Shown in pieces: positions 52,128 through 61,688 of a stretch of 64,000 bases of DNA. This stretch comes from Schaedlerella arabinosiphila (GTDB taxonomy: Bacteria; Bacillota; Clostridia; Lachnospirales; Lachnospiraceae): NCBI RefSeq assembly GCF_003885045.1, contig NZ_RHJS01000002.1, forward strand, positions 2,976,001 to 3,040,000, read 5' to 3'. The translations under genes and the position numbers were made by a program. Numbering within the stretch: the stretch's first letter is position 1; each line of letters starts with the position of its first letter. The notes below the pieces were generated by a model that had not been told where the DNA came from, did no database searches, and saw only the letters and a program-made list of their open reading frames with translations.

Positions 52128-53699
52128 TCAGAAATATTCCCTCAAAAGCCACGCCGGCGTGCAGCTCCAGGCATGGCAGAAGCTGTTCACCTGCGTATTT
52201 CCGTAAGGCGACGCGTTAGGGTCCTTCGGGTCGAATGCCTCCCAGAAGGTATCCGCCCCCAGCTCGATCATGCCGCCCCAGTATGTCCTCATCAGCTCCA
52301 GAGCCTTTTCCTTTTCTCCCACATGGAGCAGCGCCTCGATCACATGGTGGTACGCGTAAGGCGTGGCAACTCCCATCTCCGGATTTTCCTCCAGGAGGTG
52401 CAGCATCAGCTCCCGGCTCTTTTCTTTTTCAAATACATCCGCAAGAACCATCCACGCCTGGGTGGACCAGGACACCTGCCGGGCGGGGCCGCTGACAAAA
52501 AATCCCTGTCCTTCATCCCAGAAATGCTTCACCGCGTTTTCCAGCGCTTCCTCCAGAAGCTTCCCGATCCTGGCTTCTGCCTTTGTATCCTCAGCCAATC
52601 CTGCCAGCACTTTGCCCTGGCGCAGGCAGTAGATCCAGACGCCCTGGGCCGGGGCCTGGCGGTCGATTCCGTCTTTCCAGTCAATGAACGCCAGCATGGG
52701 ATTTTTTTCCGTATCCGGCACGCCGTCCTTCATGTCCTCCAGCGCCAGCTCGATCTGCCGGCAGGCCGCGGGCCACAGCTCCTTTACCAGATCCAGATCT
52801 TTTGTCTCCTGATAATAGTCATATAAAATGGAAACGAAAAACAGGGAGTAATCCCACAAAAACGTGTCGTCCACCTGCATCACCGGCTCCGTAAACAGGC
52901 AGGCGCCGATTTTGCCGTCGTCCCGGGTCAGTCCCGCGAAGAGATACATGCAGCGTTTTACCAGGTCATAATTGCCGAAGGTGGCGTAGTTTGCCTTTGC
53001 CTGCAGACGCAGATCCCCGATCCACAGACGGCGGTCCCGCTTCGGCCCGTCCTCAAACACATGCTGCATGCAGTCCTGCAGCGTTTTCAGGCTGGCCCGG
53101 TCGATTTTCTGCAGATCCTCCGGCAGACCTTCCACCGGCTTCACCGCATCCATGGATACGGCGGAAACCGCGGTCAGCTCCACACCTTCCACCACCACCT
53201 GGAATTTCTGGGAGGTATCCAGCGCAAGCACCTCCAGATAGCGGAACGCATACCGCCTGGGCAGCTTCAATTCACAGGGAAGCACATCAATATGTACAAA
53301 TTCCTCCTGAATCCATCCTTTGCTGATCCAGCCCTCATAAGTGGAGGAATCATCCAGTATCTCATTCGGAATTTCCGCAAATTTCAGACGCAGGAATGCA
53401 GGCGCATCCTGGGGGCTTCCCGCGGAATGAAGCTTTAATGTCACATATCCCACATGATGGTCGCCAAAGTCCATACAGATGCTGTCTCCCTTTGCCAGCC
53501 GTTTCTTCGGCATCTCTTCTATACTCTCTTTTGCCGTCACAACACCGCTGCCGTTTTCCGCCCGTCCGATCGTCACCAGCGAAACAGGCGCTGTTTTTTT
53601 CTCAATCAGGTCATGATCCAGTTCCACCGCCTTTTGAACAAATGCCTCCACTGTTTTCCGTTTCATTTCCGGTATCACGCTTATCAATGCTTCTGCCAT
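52128..53699 (-). CDS. GH78-like glycoside hydrolase (alpha-L-rhamnosidase type)
   Basis: 523 residues from an ATG after GGAGGGAAAGAT; upstream frame discarded. After an N-terminal beta-rich part, the (alpha/alpha)6 barrel begins with EDGPKRDRRLWIGDLRLQA near residue 245, matching the GH78 active-site motif (DxxxRE...GD), with Asp in place of the usual Glu after Arg. DTFWEAFDP and FCHAWSCTPAWLL near the end match the GH78 C-terminal landmarks. No signal peptide, so a cytoplasmic enzyme acting on imported glycosides. Last gene of the operon. Confidence 0.78.
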   Translation of the reverse strand: MAEALISVIPEMKRKTVEAFVQKAVELDHDLIEKKTAPVSLVTIGRAENGSGVVTAKESIEEMPKKRLAKGDSICMDFGDHHVGYVTLKLHSAGSPQDAPAFLRLKFAEIPNEILDDSSTYEGWISKGWIQEEFVHIDVLPCELKLPRRYAFRYLEVLALDTSQKFQVVVEGVELTAVSAVSMDAVKPVEGLPEDLQKIDRASLKTLQDCMQHVFEDGPKRDRRLWIGDLRLQAKANYATFGNYDLVKRCMYLFAGLTRDDGKIGACLFTEPVMQVDDTFLWDYSLFFVSILYDYYQETKDLDLVKELWPAACRQIELALEDMKDGVPDTEKNPMLAFIDWKDGIDRQAPAQGVWIYCLRQGKVLAGLAEDTKAEARIGKLLEEALENAVKHFWDEGQGFFVSGPARQVSWSTQAWMVLADVFEKEKSRELMLHLLEENPEMGVATPYAYHHVIEALLHVGEKEKALELMRTYWGGMIELGADTFWEAFDPKDPNASPYGNTQVNSFCHAWSCTPAWLLREYF

Positions 53700-53787
53700 A
53701 TCTTTCCCTCCTCTGTCATAGTCCCTGCAGCAGTCAAGTTTCCATGCAGGCATGGCTGCCTGCCCGCTGCTTTGCGTGAATAAAAAG

Positions 53788-54705
53788 TTATCCAAAGTTA
53801 ATCGCCAGCTTTGCGAAAAAGTCTTCCAGCGTCAGCCTTGCATCCAGATATTTGTACACCCGGATCTCCCGGCTGTCCTGATTGTGAATATAAGTCATGT
53901 CCTCCGCAACCCTGGGCGCAGGCACGAGATCGTAGCTGACCTTCTCCAATTCCTCCATCAGCACGGCTATGGTTCCCTGGTCGCCCAGCCCCCAGATCTC
54001 CCCGTGGGGCCATGGCATCTCATATTTTGCCGCAGCCTGGTTAAACTCCACCATCTGCCTGAACAGGTATTCCCCGATTTTCCCGCAGGGGCGTACCTTT
54101 AGCTGCAATTCTGCCAGGGAGACCGCCATCACCTTATACAGGCTTTTGGGAACCTGCCAGAGCGGAACTTTGGAAGAAAAGAGGACATTTGCCGCATGGA
54201 CGTCCATCATCAGGTTGAACTCAAATCCCCCCTTCGGGTAGTCCCCTCCTCCGATCCAGATGACGGTCATCCGCTCCGCGATCTCCGGCTTCATCAGCAG
54301 CGCGCAAGCCACGTCCGTCACCGCGCCCTGGCAGGCAACGTACAGCGGGCGGCTGTCCTCCTTCATGGCTTCTTCTATAATAAATCTCGCTCCCTCGGAA
54401 TCAATCGGCGTCTCTTCGTCCTTCATGCCGACGGCCGCTCCCATGAGCACAGGGTATTTTCCTTCCAGCCCCATCAGTTCCATGACTTTCTGAATCTCGT
54501 CATAGCTGGCTTTTGCGGTTCCTTCCTCCCCGTAGGTCTGAGGATTTTTCCAGAAATGCCCGGCCACGATCCCTCTGACGTCAAACCTGGGCGTCATCAG
54601 ATGGTGGGCCAGCGCAAACTGGTCATCCGCCTCATTTTTACAGTCCGTATGTACGATCACACGAACCCGTTTATTTTCCGGTACTGTATACTCATAATTC
54701 CACAT
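53788..54705 (-). CDS. Nucleoside hydrolase-like protein
   Basis: 305 residues from an ATG that follows AGGAGGAAGGCAA. VRVIVHTDCKNEADDQFALA near residues 13-32 is the N-terminal calcium-site motif of inosine-uridine nucleoside hydrolases, but with Cys-Lys-Asn-Glu spacing unlike the canonical DxDxxxDD. GIVAGHF, VACQGAVTDVACALL and WIGGGDYPKGGFEFN follow in the family order. It may cleave an N- or O-riboside. It lies between the symporter and the GH78-like gene, so it acts on the same imported compound. Confidence 0.8.
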   Translation of the reverse strand: MWNYEYTVPENKRVRVIVHTDCKNEADDQFALAHHLMTPRFDVRGIVAGHFWKNPQTYGEEGTAKASYDEIQKVMELMGLEGKYPVLMGAAVGMKDEETPIDSEGARFIIEEAMKEDSRPLYVACQGAVTDVACALLMKPEIAERMTVIWIGGGDYPKGGFEFNLMMDVHAANVLFSSKVPLWQVPKSLYKVMAVSLAELQLKVRPCGKIGEYLFRQMVEFNQAAAKYEMPWPHGEIWGLGDQGTIAVLMEELEKVSYDLVPAPRVAEDMTYIHNQDSREIRVYKYLDARLTLEDFFAKLAINFG

Positions 54706-54737
54706 TTGCCTTCCTCCTAATATAATGTAGCGCCCCC

Positions 54738-54791
54738 TCACCTCCGTTCGAGGGCAAGTCGTCGGAAGGCATTTTGAAAAATGCTTCGCAT
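54738..54791 (-). CDS. Possible 17-residue leader ORF
   Basis: A duplicated ribosome site (16-bp repeat ATTTGCCTTCCTCCTA on the plus strand at 54704 and 54790) gives a second AGGAGG-ATG that opens a 17-codon frame starting MRSIFQNAF. A GCATTTT/AAAATGC hairpin covers it. It may be a leader peptide or simply the scar of a small duplication. Confidence 0.25.
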   Translation of the reverse strand: MRSIFQNAFRRLALERR

Positions 54792-54828
54792 TTGCCTTCC
54801 TCCTATTTTTTATCTGTATATTCATAAG

Positions 54829-54871
54829 CCGCTTCGAAGCCATGCTGCATCTGCAGCCGGTTTCGAAGCGG
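54829..54871. other. Intra-operon hairpin
   Basis: CCGCTTCGAA and TTCGAAGCGG form a perfect 10-bp inverted repeat in the gap between the GPH symporter and the nucleoside hydrolase-like gene. No T-run follows on either strand; an mRNA processing or stability role is possible. Confidence 0.4.
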
Positions 54872-54965
54872 ATCAGTGGGGATATTCTGACTGCCGACTG
54901 TGCTGTGCGGGATTGCCTTTTCCCAGGCATCCTTCACTCCCGGCAGTCCTCCCCCGGGGCATTTC

Positions 54966-56399
54966 TTATTTGGACTCCGCCTGCCGCTGGTTCAGGTCCG
55001 CACGGATTTCCGGGTATCTCTTGTCCAGGTCGTAGGGGAGCATGACCACAATCGCCAGAACCGTAGACACCAGGGACAACCCGCCGAATGCAAAGTTGAT
55101 GGCGGTCTGTGTCCTTGGAAATGCTTCCGCCAGGTTTTGTCCGGCCTTCAGCGCGGCATCCATTGCCTCGGAGTCATACGCGCCCCATACCAGAAGCGCG
55201 GATACAATGGCCGATGCGGATGCGCTGGACAGCTTGTTCACAAAGCCGGAGAGGGCGTTCTGTGTACCTCCCAGGTTCCGTCCGCACTGCCATTCCGTAT
55301 AATCGTAAATGTCCGGCATCATGGAGAAAAACATACTGGAGCGGAAGCCGAAGCCCAGACCGATCAAAGCCAGGGACAGCGTCGCGATGGTGCCGTTGGA
55401 GGTAAAGAACAGAACCGCATAGCCGATCACGTCTACCACCGCGCCGAACTGCATCAATGTTACTTTATGTATTCCCCGCCCGTTCAGATAGGCCGCAAGA
55501 ACCATGGTCGGGATTGCCAGGATCGTCAGCAGCGACAGGGCGATGGGCATGGAGCTCTGGTCGCATACAATGTAATTATAGTAGTACTGCATAGCCCCGT
55601 ACATTCCAAGATAACCCAGGAACAGGAAAAATACAAGGAGCAGAAGCATGATGTAGTATTTATTTTTAAAGACCGCGCCCAGATCCTGCAGAATGGAAGA
55701 TTTTTCCGCTGCCTTGGATGGCGGGTTGATCTCAGCCGTATTGAATACGCACAGGCACATGATTGCAATGACCATCAGCCCCAGCACGATATTGGTATTC
55801 CGGTAGCCTGCCGCAAGCGCAGCGCCTGTGGCGTCCTCAGATCCTGCGAAGTAGTACACCATCGGGATGACGAACAGGGAGGAGGTCAGCGATCCCAGAT
55901 TCGAAAATACGGTACGCGTGGTCGCGATTTTGGTCCGTTCTGTAGGAGACGGGGACAACGCAGAAACAATCGGCGCCATCGGAATGTTGACCAGGGTATA
56001 TCCGAATGAAAAGATCACATAGGTTATATAGGCCCAGGCCAGCTTCGCGCCTGCGCTCCATCCGGTGGGAACAGAGAACAGAAGCACCATGCCCACTGCC
56101 AGGACTGGCGCGCCGCCCAGCATCCATGGGCGGTAGCGGCCCATCTTCGTATCCGTATGGTCGATCATCGCCCCAACCATATAGTCCGTAAACGCATCAA
56201 TAAACTTTGTCACAACGAACATAAATCCAACTGCCGAGGCAGCCAGTCCCGCGCAGTTTGTGTAGTAAAACAAAAGGTAGGTATTTGCCAGCAAATACGC
56301 CAGGTTGCAGGCATAATCGCTGATACCGAATCCGATACGCTGTCTCCACTTAAATGCGGTAGTCTCATAATAGGCCGGTTCATGTTTTAATATTTGCAT
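54966..56399 (-). CDS. GPH-family sugar:cation symporter
   Basis: 477 residues, twelve predicted helices. Early RIGFGISDYACNLAYLLANT and VTKFIDAFTDYMVGAMIDHT with TKMGRYRPWMLGGAP are the typical first-half motifs of glycoside-pentoside-hexuronide symporters (MelB/YicJ type). It probably imports the glycoside used by the two enzymes downstream. A dyad-rich promoter region precedes it. Confidence 0.92.
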   Translation of the reverse strand: MQILKHEPAYYETTAFKWRQRIGFGISDYACNLAYLLANTYLLFYYTNCAGLAASAVGFMFVVTKFIDAFTDYMVGAMIDHTDTKMGRYRPWMLGGAPVLAVGMVLLFSVPTGWSAGAKLAWAYITYVIFSFGYTLVNIPMAPIVSALSPSPTERTKIATTRTVFSNLGSLTSSLFVIPMVYYFAGSEDATGAALAAGYRNTNIVLGLMVIAIMCLCVFNTAEINPPSKAAEKSSILQDLGAVFKNKYYIMLLLLVFFLFLGYLGMYGAMQYYYNYIVCDQSSMPIALSLLTILAIPTMVLAAYLNGRGIHKVTLMQFGAVVDVIGYAVLFFTSNGTIATLSLALIGLGFGFRSSMFFSMMPDIYDYTEWQCGRNLGGTQNALSGFVNKLSSASASAIVSALLVWGAYDSEAMDAALKAGQNLAEAFPRTQTAINFAFGGLSLVSTVLAIVVMLPYDLDKRYPEIRADLNQRQAESK

Positions 56400-56428
56400 A
56401 ATGATTTTCTCCTCTTCCTTTTCATTTT

Positions 56429-56455
56429 GAAACGCGTTTCCTGATCACTTGTGAT
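56429..56455. promoter_or_regulatory. Two dyads upstream of the symporter gene
   Basis: GAAACGCGTTTC (perfect 12-bp palindrome) and ATCAC-TT-GTGAT lie 30-56 bp before the symporter start. Candidate operator sites for the AraC regulator or a global regulator. The first is not a canonical cre. Confidence 0.45.
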
Positions 56456-56635
56456 AGGTATAGTATAGCCGCCGGGATGAGGTTTCTATATCATTATTTC
56501 TACATTTATATCAAAATCAAAACATCTTTTTCAAATCAGTGCCAGCCGTCTGTACATGTTCCACCTGTACGGCCAATACCCCGGGGATCATCCAGCCTGC
56601 TCATCCATCCGCAAAAAAAACGCGCTGACGCACTC

Positions 56636-57826
56636 TTACGAGCAAAACTCCTTCTCTTTATACCGATCCCGGTACTGCTTTGGGGTCATCTGCATATACC
56701 GTTTGAATGCATTTCCAAAATGGCTCTGGGAGTGGAAACAGACGTAATCGCTGATCTCCGTCAGGCTGGCTTCCGAATATTTCAGAAGGTTTGCCGCCCG
56801 CTCCACCCGGAATTTCTGGATGTACTCCTGGATCGTCATGTCCATGTCCTGCCGGAATACCCGGGAGAGATGCCCCGGGCTGATGCCTACCGCGTCCGCG
56901 ATCTCTTCCAGATAGATCTTATGGTTATAATTTTTATAAATATAGTCCTTACACTGTTCCGTATATCTGCCTGCCGCCCTCTCTTTTTTCTCCTCCGCCA
57001 CCAGACAGGCAAATTCATAGATCGCCTTACTGGAATATTCCTGCAGACGCGCCGTGTCCATGCACCGGTCGATCCGGTTGATGAAAATATCACTCAGCCG
57101 GTAGGCTTTTGCGGGGGATACCCCGCCTGCGATGACTTCCCTTGTGCACACGGTGACGGTGGTCACAGCCAGGTTTTTATAGTGGTTCTGTTTCCGGCCG
57201 GAGAGGATTCCCGCGTTTTCCATAATGGTATTCGACCTCCGCCTGGCCTCCTCGGGACGGCCTTCCCGGACGCATTCCATGACATAGCGCTCCTCCTGAT
57301 AGGTGTGGTGGTAGATCTCGTCATCCAGCTTGCGGAGCTCCAGAGCGGTATCCTCTTTTTCCACATCCGCCTCTGTTTCCTCCGCAAGCCCGTTTGCTTT
57401 CCGGATCTCTTCGTACTCAATGGGCGTCCCGTTTTCCAGTTCGCCGATGATTGCTGCAAAGGCCAGTATCCGGATCAGCACGGTTTTCACCGGGTGCTTT
57501 TTCTCTTCCCCGGCAATGCCGTAGGCTTCCCAGAACCGATTCAGCCCTTCATACCCCAAATCCTCCGTACAGACCGGACCTGCCAGATAAAAGCCGCGCC
57601 TTCTCCGGGCGCAGATAAAAAATATTCCATTCTCGTCTTTATAGACCACCGGAAGCTGCTGGCGCCTGCACCGCCCAACCAGCAGCTCCACGAGGGAGGG
57701 CGCGCACACAAAGGGGCTTTCCTGTTCTAAAAAGGCACCGAAGCTTTTCGGTGCACTTTTCTCATCCTCCATATGGAAAACGGGGATTCCGCAGAGTAAT
57801 TCTATTTTTTCTATCAACTGTGCCAT
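56636..57826 (-). CDS. AraC-family regulator of the glycoside operon
   Basis: 396 residues. The N-terminal 280 residues are a helical sensor region of YesN-like type with no clear known domain. The last 100 hold two AraC HTH motifs: LEEIADAVGISPGHLSRVFR and LTEISDYVCFHSQSHFGNAF with MTPKQYRDRY at the end. It is upstream of the symporter in the same direction and probably activates it. Start ATG after GGGGGAG. Confidence 0.92.
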   Translation of the reverse strand: MAQLIEKIELLCGIPVFHMEDEKSAPKSFGAFLEQESPFVCAPSLVELLVGRCRRQQLPVVYKDENGIFFICARRRRGFYLAGPVCTEDLGYEGLNRFWEAYGIAGEEKKHPVKTVLIRILAFAAIIGELENGTPIEYEEIRKANGLAEETEADVEKEDTALELRKLDDEIYHHTYQEERYVMECVREGRPEEARRRSNTIMENAGILSGRKQNHYKNLAVTTVTVCTREVIAGGVSPAKAYRLSDIFINRIDRCMDTARLQEYSSKAIYEFACLVAEEKKERAAGRYTEQCKDYIYKNYNHKIYLEEIADAVGISPGHLSRVFRQDMDMTIQEYIQKFRVERAANLLKYSEASLTEISDYVCFHSQSHFGNAFKRYMQMTPKQYRDRYKEKEFCS

Positions 57827-57846
57827 AATTTCTCCCCCAAAAAATG

Positions 57847-57936
57847 TCCAACTGTGCGGTTGCTAATCCGACAGGTCATTTTCATTGCAATGAATTGCAT
57901 GTAAACGACTTGTCGGTTTGCAACCGCACATCTGGA
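57847..57936. repeat. 90-bp palindromic repeat, copy 3
   Basis: Arms of about 35 bp: CTGTGCGGTTGCTAATCCG at the left pairs with a right arm reading GTCGGTTTGCAACCGCACA; centre TTGCAATGAATTGCAT. It lies between the TetR stop and the AraC start, both on the minus strand. Related to 14753 and 47665. Confidence 0.85.
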
Positions 57937-57965
57937 AAAATGTTACGTTCCTTTCCTTCGGGCCG

Positions 57966-58619
57966 TTACCGGTTGCTCTGATAGATGGCTGTCAGCTCCT
58001 TCATCCGATCCTGAATCTCCTCGTCCAGAATATCCAGCCCGAAGCCCTGCATCATCTGTCTGAATACGCTGAACTTCCGGTAAATCTGCTCCGGGGAATT
58101 GCCGAATACCATGGGATTCATCCAGATATTTGCAAGCAATATGATCAGCTCTGCAAGTTCCTCCGGACAGTCCGTCCGGATCGTCCCGTCCGCGACTCCT
58201 TCCCGGATGATGGGCAGGATGTAGTTGGGCGATACCCCGTCCACCGTGTCCCGGAACATGCTGAACAAAAGCGTGGGGCTCTTGCTTATATTCGGCGCGG
58301 CCGCAAAGATTTCTTCCTGAACCGGCCTGTTTAAGGACTCCGTGAAGATCATCTTCAGCTTTTCCTTTCCCGTCAGATCCTTTCGGTCACGAATTTTGGC
58401 CAGTATTTTGTTGGATTCCTCTGTCATCCTGTTGGTCACCGTCTCCAGGATCTCCTCCTTGGATTTGAAATGGTGATAGATCGCGCCCTTGCTCAGGCCG
58501 CCCAGGTTGTTTAAAATATCCTGGATGGAGGTGTGCTCGTAGCCCTTCTCCATAAACAGGCGGTAGGCCACGTTCAGAATCTGGTTTACGGTTTCCTCGG
58601 GGTGTTTGTTTCTTGCCAT
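57966..58619 (-). CDS. TetR-family regulator
   Basis: 217 residues. N-terminal HTH: QILNVAYRLFMEKGYEHTSI and GLSKGAIYHHFKSKEEIL near residues 13-57, a textbook TetR DNA-binding domain. The C-terminal ligand domain is variable and helical. It follows a MATE exporter gene by 71 bases in the same direction and probably represses it. Confidence 0.93.
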   Translation of the reverse strand: MARNKHPEETVNQILNVAYRLFMEKGYEHTSIQDILNNLGGLSKGAIYHHFKSKEEILETVTNRMTEESNKILAKIRDRKDLTGKEKLKMIFTESLNRPVQEEIFAAAPNISKSPTLLFSMFRDTVDGVSPNYILPIIREGVADGTIRTDCPEELAELIILLANIWMNPMVFGNSPEQIYRKFSVFRQMMQGFGLDILDEEIQDRMKELTAIYQSNR

Positions 58620-58690
58620 AATTGTCTCACCTCCTGATCTGAAAATGTATCATAGGGTTTATAAAAGCAACTTTATCATAAAAATACGGA

Positions 58691-60052
58691 TCAGTCAAAG
58701 TCCCTTGTAATATTTTTCAGCCATTTATAACTCTTATAATGCCGGTACACAAACGGCAGCTTCACGAACTCGTCCAGATAGATCAGAAAATACACCCACA
58801 TGGGCGGAAGTTTGAGCACGAATGCGCTGATAAATCCCAGCGGCACCGCAAACAGCCACATATCAATCACATCGCAGATAAATCCCCACCGGGAGTCCCC
58901 GCCTGCGCGGAATACGCCGCAGATCACGGTGCTGTTCATGGCCTGCCCAAGGACAGAATACATATTGATAAACAGCATGATGCTCAGATACCCCTGGGCC
59001 GTACTGCTTAAATCCGCCATATTCATAAACAAAGGCCGCAGAAGGATGATCAGCGCTCCGCCTGCAATCCCGCTGACAAATGTGATCCAGCAGAAACGGG
59101 AGGCGTCCTCCTTTACCGTGTCCATCTGTCCGGCGCCGATGGCTTTTCCCAGCAGGATGGCTCCCGCGTTGGCGATTCCGAAACAAACCACCGTTCCCAG
59201 GTTTTTGGCCACAACGGCCACCGCGTTGGCCGCAACCATGTCGCTCCCCAGATGCCCCATGATCACCGAATACATGGAAAATCCGACTCCCCAGGAGACT
59301 TCATTTCCAAAGGCGGGAAGGGAATATTTCATAAAATCCTGGAACAGCACCTTGTGATGCTCCAGCAAAATCGACGGCCGGAAACGGATTGTCTCGAACC
59401 GGCAGGCGTCCGCCAGACAGATCAGCAGCTCCACGCCCCTTGCAATCGTAGTCGCAAGCGCCACGCCCAGGATTCCCATTTTCGGCAGACCCAGCAGCCC
59501 GAAGATGAATACGGCATTGAGGATGATATTCAGCCCCAGGGCAGATCCGTTGGTGACGGTGGCAAAGACCACCCGTTCAATGGAGCGCATGGTACACAGA
59601 TATACCTGGGAAATGCTCATAAACAGGTAGGAAATCCCCACAATCCGCAGGTAGGAGATCCCCGTATCAATGAGCTCCGTCTCGGATGTGAAAATCAGCA
59701 TCAGAAGTCTCGGAAAAAAGCAGGCCAGCACGAAAAAGAGGAATGAAACCAGGATGGACAGCTTCATGCCGATCCCCATAATTTTCTCAATCGTCCGAGT
59801 ATCCTTCCTGCCCCAGTACTGCGCCGCCAGCATGCCGATCCCGGAGGAAATCCCGGAATAGACAAGGTTCAGGATGAACATGATCTGGCTGGCCAGGGAA
59901 CCCGCGGAAAGCGCCGTCTGGCTGACCCAGCCCAGCATGATCACGTCCGCGGAGCCTACGGCGGTGGTGATCAGGTTCTGAAACACGATGGGAAGCGCCA
60001 GCCGGAACATATCCCTGTAAAACGTAGATGATTTTGTGATTGTATTCTCCAT
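58691..60052 (-). CDS. MATE-family efflux transporter (first)
   Basis: 453 residues from an ATG nine bases after AGGAAAGG; the longer frame upstream is rejected. Twelve helices in two MatE halves: FRLALPIVFQNLITTAVGSA near residue 16, QYWGRKDTRTIEKIM, and PAFGNEVSWGVGFSMYSVIM in the second half. Exports cationic drugs or metabolites by Na+ or H+ exchange (family). Adjacent TetR gene suggests inducible expression. Confidence 0.92.
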   Translation of the reverse strand: MENTITKSSTFYRDMFRLALPIVFQNLITTAVGSADVIMLGWVSQTALSAGSLASQIMFILNLVYSGISSGIGMLAAQYWGRKDTRTIEKIMGIGMKLSILVSFLFFVLACFFPRLLMLIFTSETELIDTGISYLRIVGISYLFMSISQVYLCTMRSIERVVFATVTNGSALGLNIILNAVFIFGLLGLPKMGILGVALATTIARGVELLICLADACRFETIRFRPSILLEHHKVLFQDFMKYSLPAFGNEVSWGVGFSMYSVIMGHLGSDMVAANAVAVVAKNLGTVVCFGIANAGAILLGKAIGAGQMDTVKEDASRFCWITFVSGIAGGALIILLRPLFMNMADLSSTAQGYLSIMLFINMYSVLGQAMNSTVICGVFRAGGDSRWGFICDVIDMWLFAVPLGFISAFVLKLPPMWVYFLIYLDEFVKLPFVYRHYKSYKWLKNITRDFD

Positions 60053-60278
60053 AAGTACAGCCTTTCCTAAGCCCCGGAATGTTCCTGTAGGGTGGCTGCC
60101 GCGCAGACCTGCAAAAAAAAACCGTTCCGGGAAATCGTTATAATGAAAACAGTATAACGGATTTTCCCTGGGCTGTCCTACGAAATACCAGAAAAAAACT
60201 ACATTATTTTGACTGTACGGCAATGGCCGGCCGCCGTACGAACCATCCACGGCGCCACGCTTCCTGTCTCTCCCGGTG

Positions 60279-61640
60279 TCAGGCGTTTTCCAGCAGCCCC
60301 TTCATCATCCGGGTCAGGATCATGGTGCTGATCCCTGCCAGCATCAGTTCCGCCGCAAATGCCCCGTATGCGATTCCGTAGATTCCAAACAGCCCGTTCA
60401 GAATCAGGGTCGCAGGGATTTCAAATACGATCTTGCGCAGGATCGCGAACACCAGCGATATCTTCCCCTTCCCCACACTCTGGAACACCCCGATTCCCAG
60501 AAAATCAATCACCAGAAATACGATGCAGAGACTGAGCGCCCGCAAAAATATCGTCCCATAGCGGATGATCTCCGGGTTGCCGATGAAAATCCGGATCAGC
60601 CCCGGCGCGAACATACATCCAAACGCAGCCACCACTGCCAGGCTGGGGATCAACAGCCTGCGCACAAAGCGGATCGTTTCATCCATCCGCCGGTAGTTTT
60701 TGCTGGAATAAGAATATCCCACCAGGGGCATGATCCCCTGTGTCCCGCCGAGCGCGATCTGCATGGGAATCATGTAGATTTTCTGCGCAATGCCGATCGC
60801 CGCCACCGCTTCCGTGCCGTAGCCTGACATGAGATTGTTCAGTATGGTCATTCCGGTCACGTTGAGCAGGTTCTGGATAGACGCCGGAACCCCCACGCCG
60901 CAGATACCTGCCACGATCTCTTTTTTCCATGTAAAATCTTTTGGTTTCACACTGATAAACGTGCGCCCCCGTTTGATATACAGCAGAATAAAAAAGTAGC
61001 AGCACGCCGTGCAGTTGGAAAGAAAGGTCGCCAGCCCCGCGCCGGCCGCGCCCATCCCAAGCCCCCAGGGCATGATGAATATGGGATCCAATATCATATT
61101 TAAAATGCATCCGCTCATGGTCCCGATGCTGGCATGAAACGCAGCTCCCTCCGAGCGCACAAAATACGCCATCACCACATTGAGGATGGACGGCGCCGCT
61201 CCGCAGATCACCGTCCATTTCATGTAGGCGGCTGTGGACTCCATAGTAACCGCGTCCGCCCCCAGAATCTTAAGCATCCCTGTCTGGAACAGCAGGCAGA
61301 CCGCAGAGATCAGCAAACCTCCTGCCAGGGCGCAGTAGAACCCGAAGGCCGCGCTTTTTTTCACGGTATCAAAATCCTTGCGGCCCAGCGCCCGGCTCAT
61401 CATGCTGGAGCTGCCCACCCCGAACAGGTTACTGACCGCGTTAAATGACAGCATCACCGGCGCCGCCAGCGTGACGGCCGCATTCTGCAGCGGATCGTTG
61501 AGCCTCCCCACGAAATAGGTGTCCGCCAGGCTGTAAATGACCATGACCAGGGAGCTGAGCACAGTCGGGATCATCAGTTTTTTTGCCGCTTTCGGGATCG
61601 GCATCTCCTCAAATATCGCTTTATTTTCTATTTGGCTCAT
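60279..61640 (-). CDS. MATE-family efflux transporter (second)
   Basis: 453 residues from an ATG eight bases after AGGTG; the GTG four codons earlier overlaps that site. KKLMIPTVLSSLVMVIYSLA and DTYFVGRLNDP near residues 20-50, SSMMSRALGRKDFDTVKKSA, and GVGVPASIQNLLNVTGMTIL in the second half: the NorM/DinF-like MATE pattern. Only distantly like the first copy. It starts 49 bp after the truncated AAA-ATPase-like gene. Confidence 0.92.
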   Translation of the reverse strand: MSQIENKAIFEEMPIPKAAKKLMIPTVLSSLVMVIYSLADTYFVGRLNDPLQNAAVTLAAPVMLSFNAVSNLFGVGSSSMMSRALGRKDFDTVKKSAAFGFYCALAGGLLISAVCLLFQTGMLKILGADAVTMESTAAYMKWTVICGAAPSILNVVMAYFVRSEGAAFHASIGTMSGCILNMILDPIFIMPWGLGMGAAGAGLATFLSNCTACCYFFILLYIKRGRTFISVKPKDFTWKKEIVAGICGVGVPASIQNLLNVTGMTILNNLMSGYGTEAVAAIGIAQKIYMIPMQIALGGTQGIMPLVGYSYSSKNYRRMDETIRFVRRLLIPSLAVVAAFGCMFAPGLIRIFIGNPEIIRYGTIFLRALSLCIVFLVIDFLGIGVFQSVGKGKISLVFAILRKIVFEIPATLILNGLFGIYGIAYGAFAAELMLAGISTMILTRMMKGLLENA

Positions 61641-61688
61641 CTGTTTGTTCACCTGCCTGTGCCTCTATGAAATGTTCCCGGAACATCA

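Noticed and set aside
56429..56440. Catabolite response element (cre)
   Set aside because: The palindrome GAAACGCGTTTC has its centre shifted relative to the cre consensus; listed only as an unassigned dyad.
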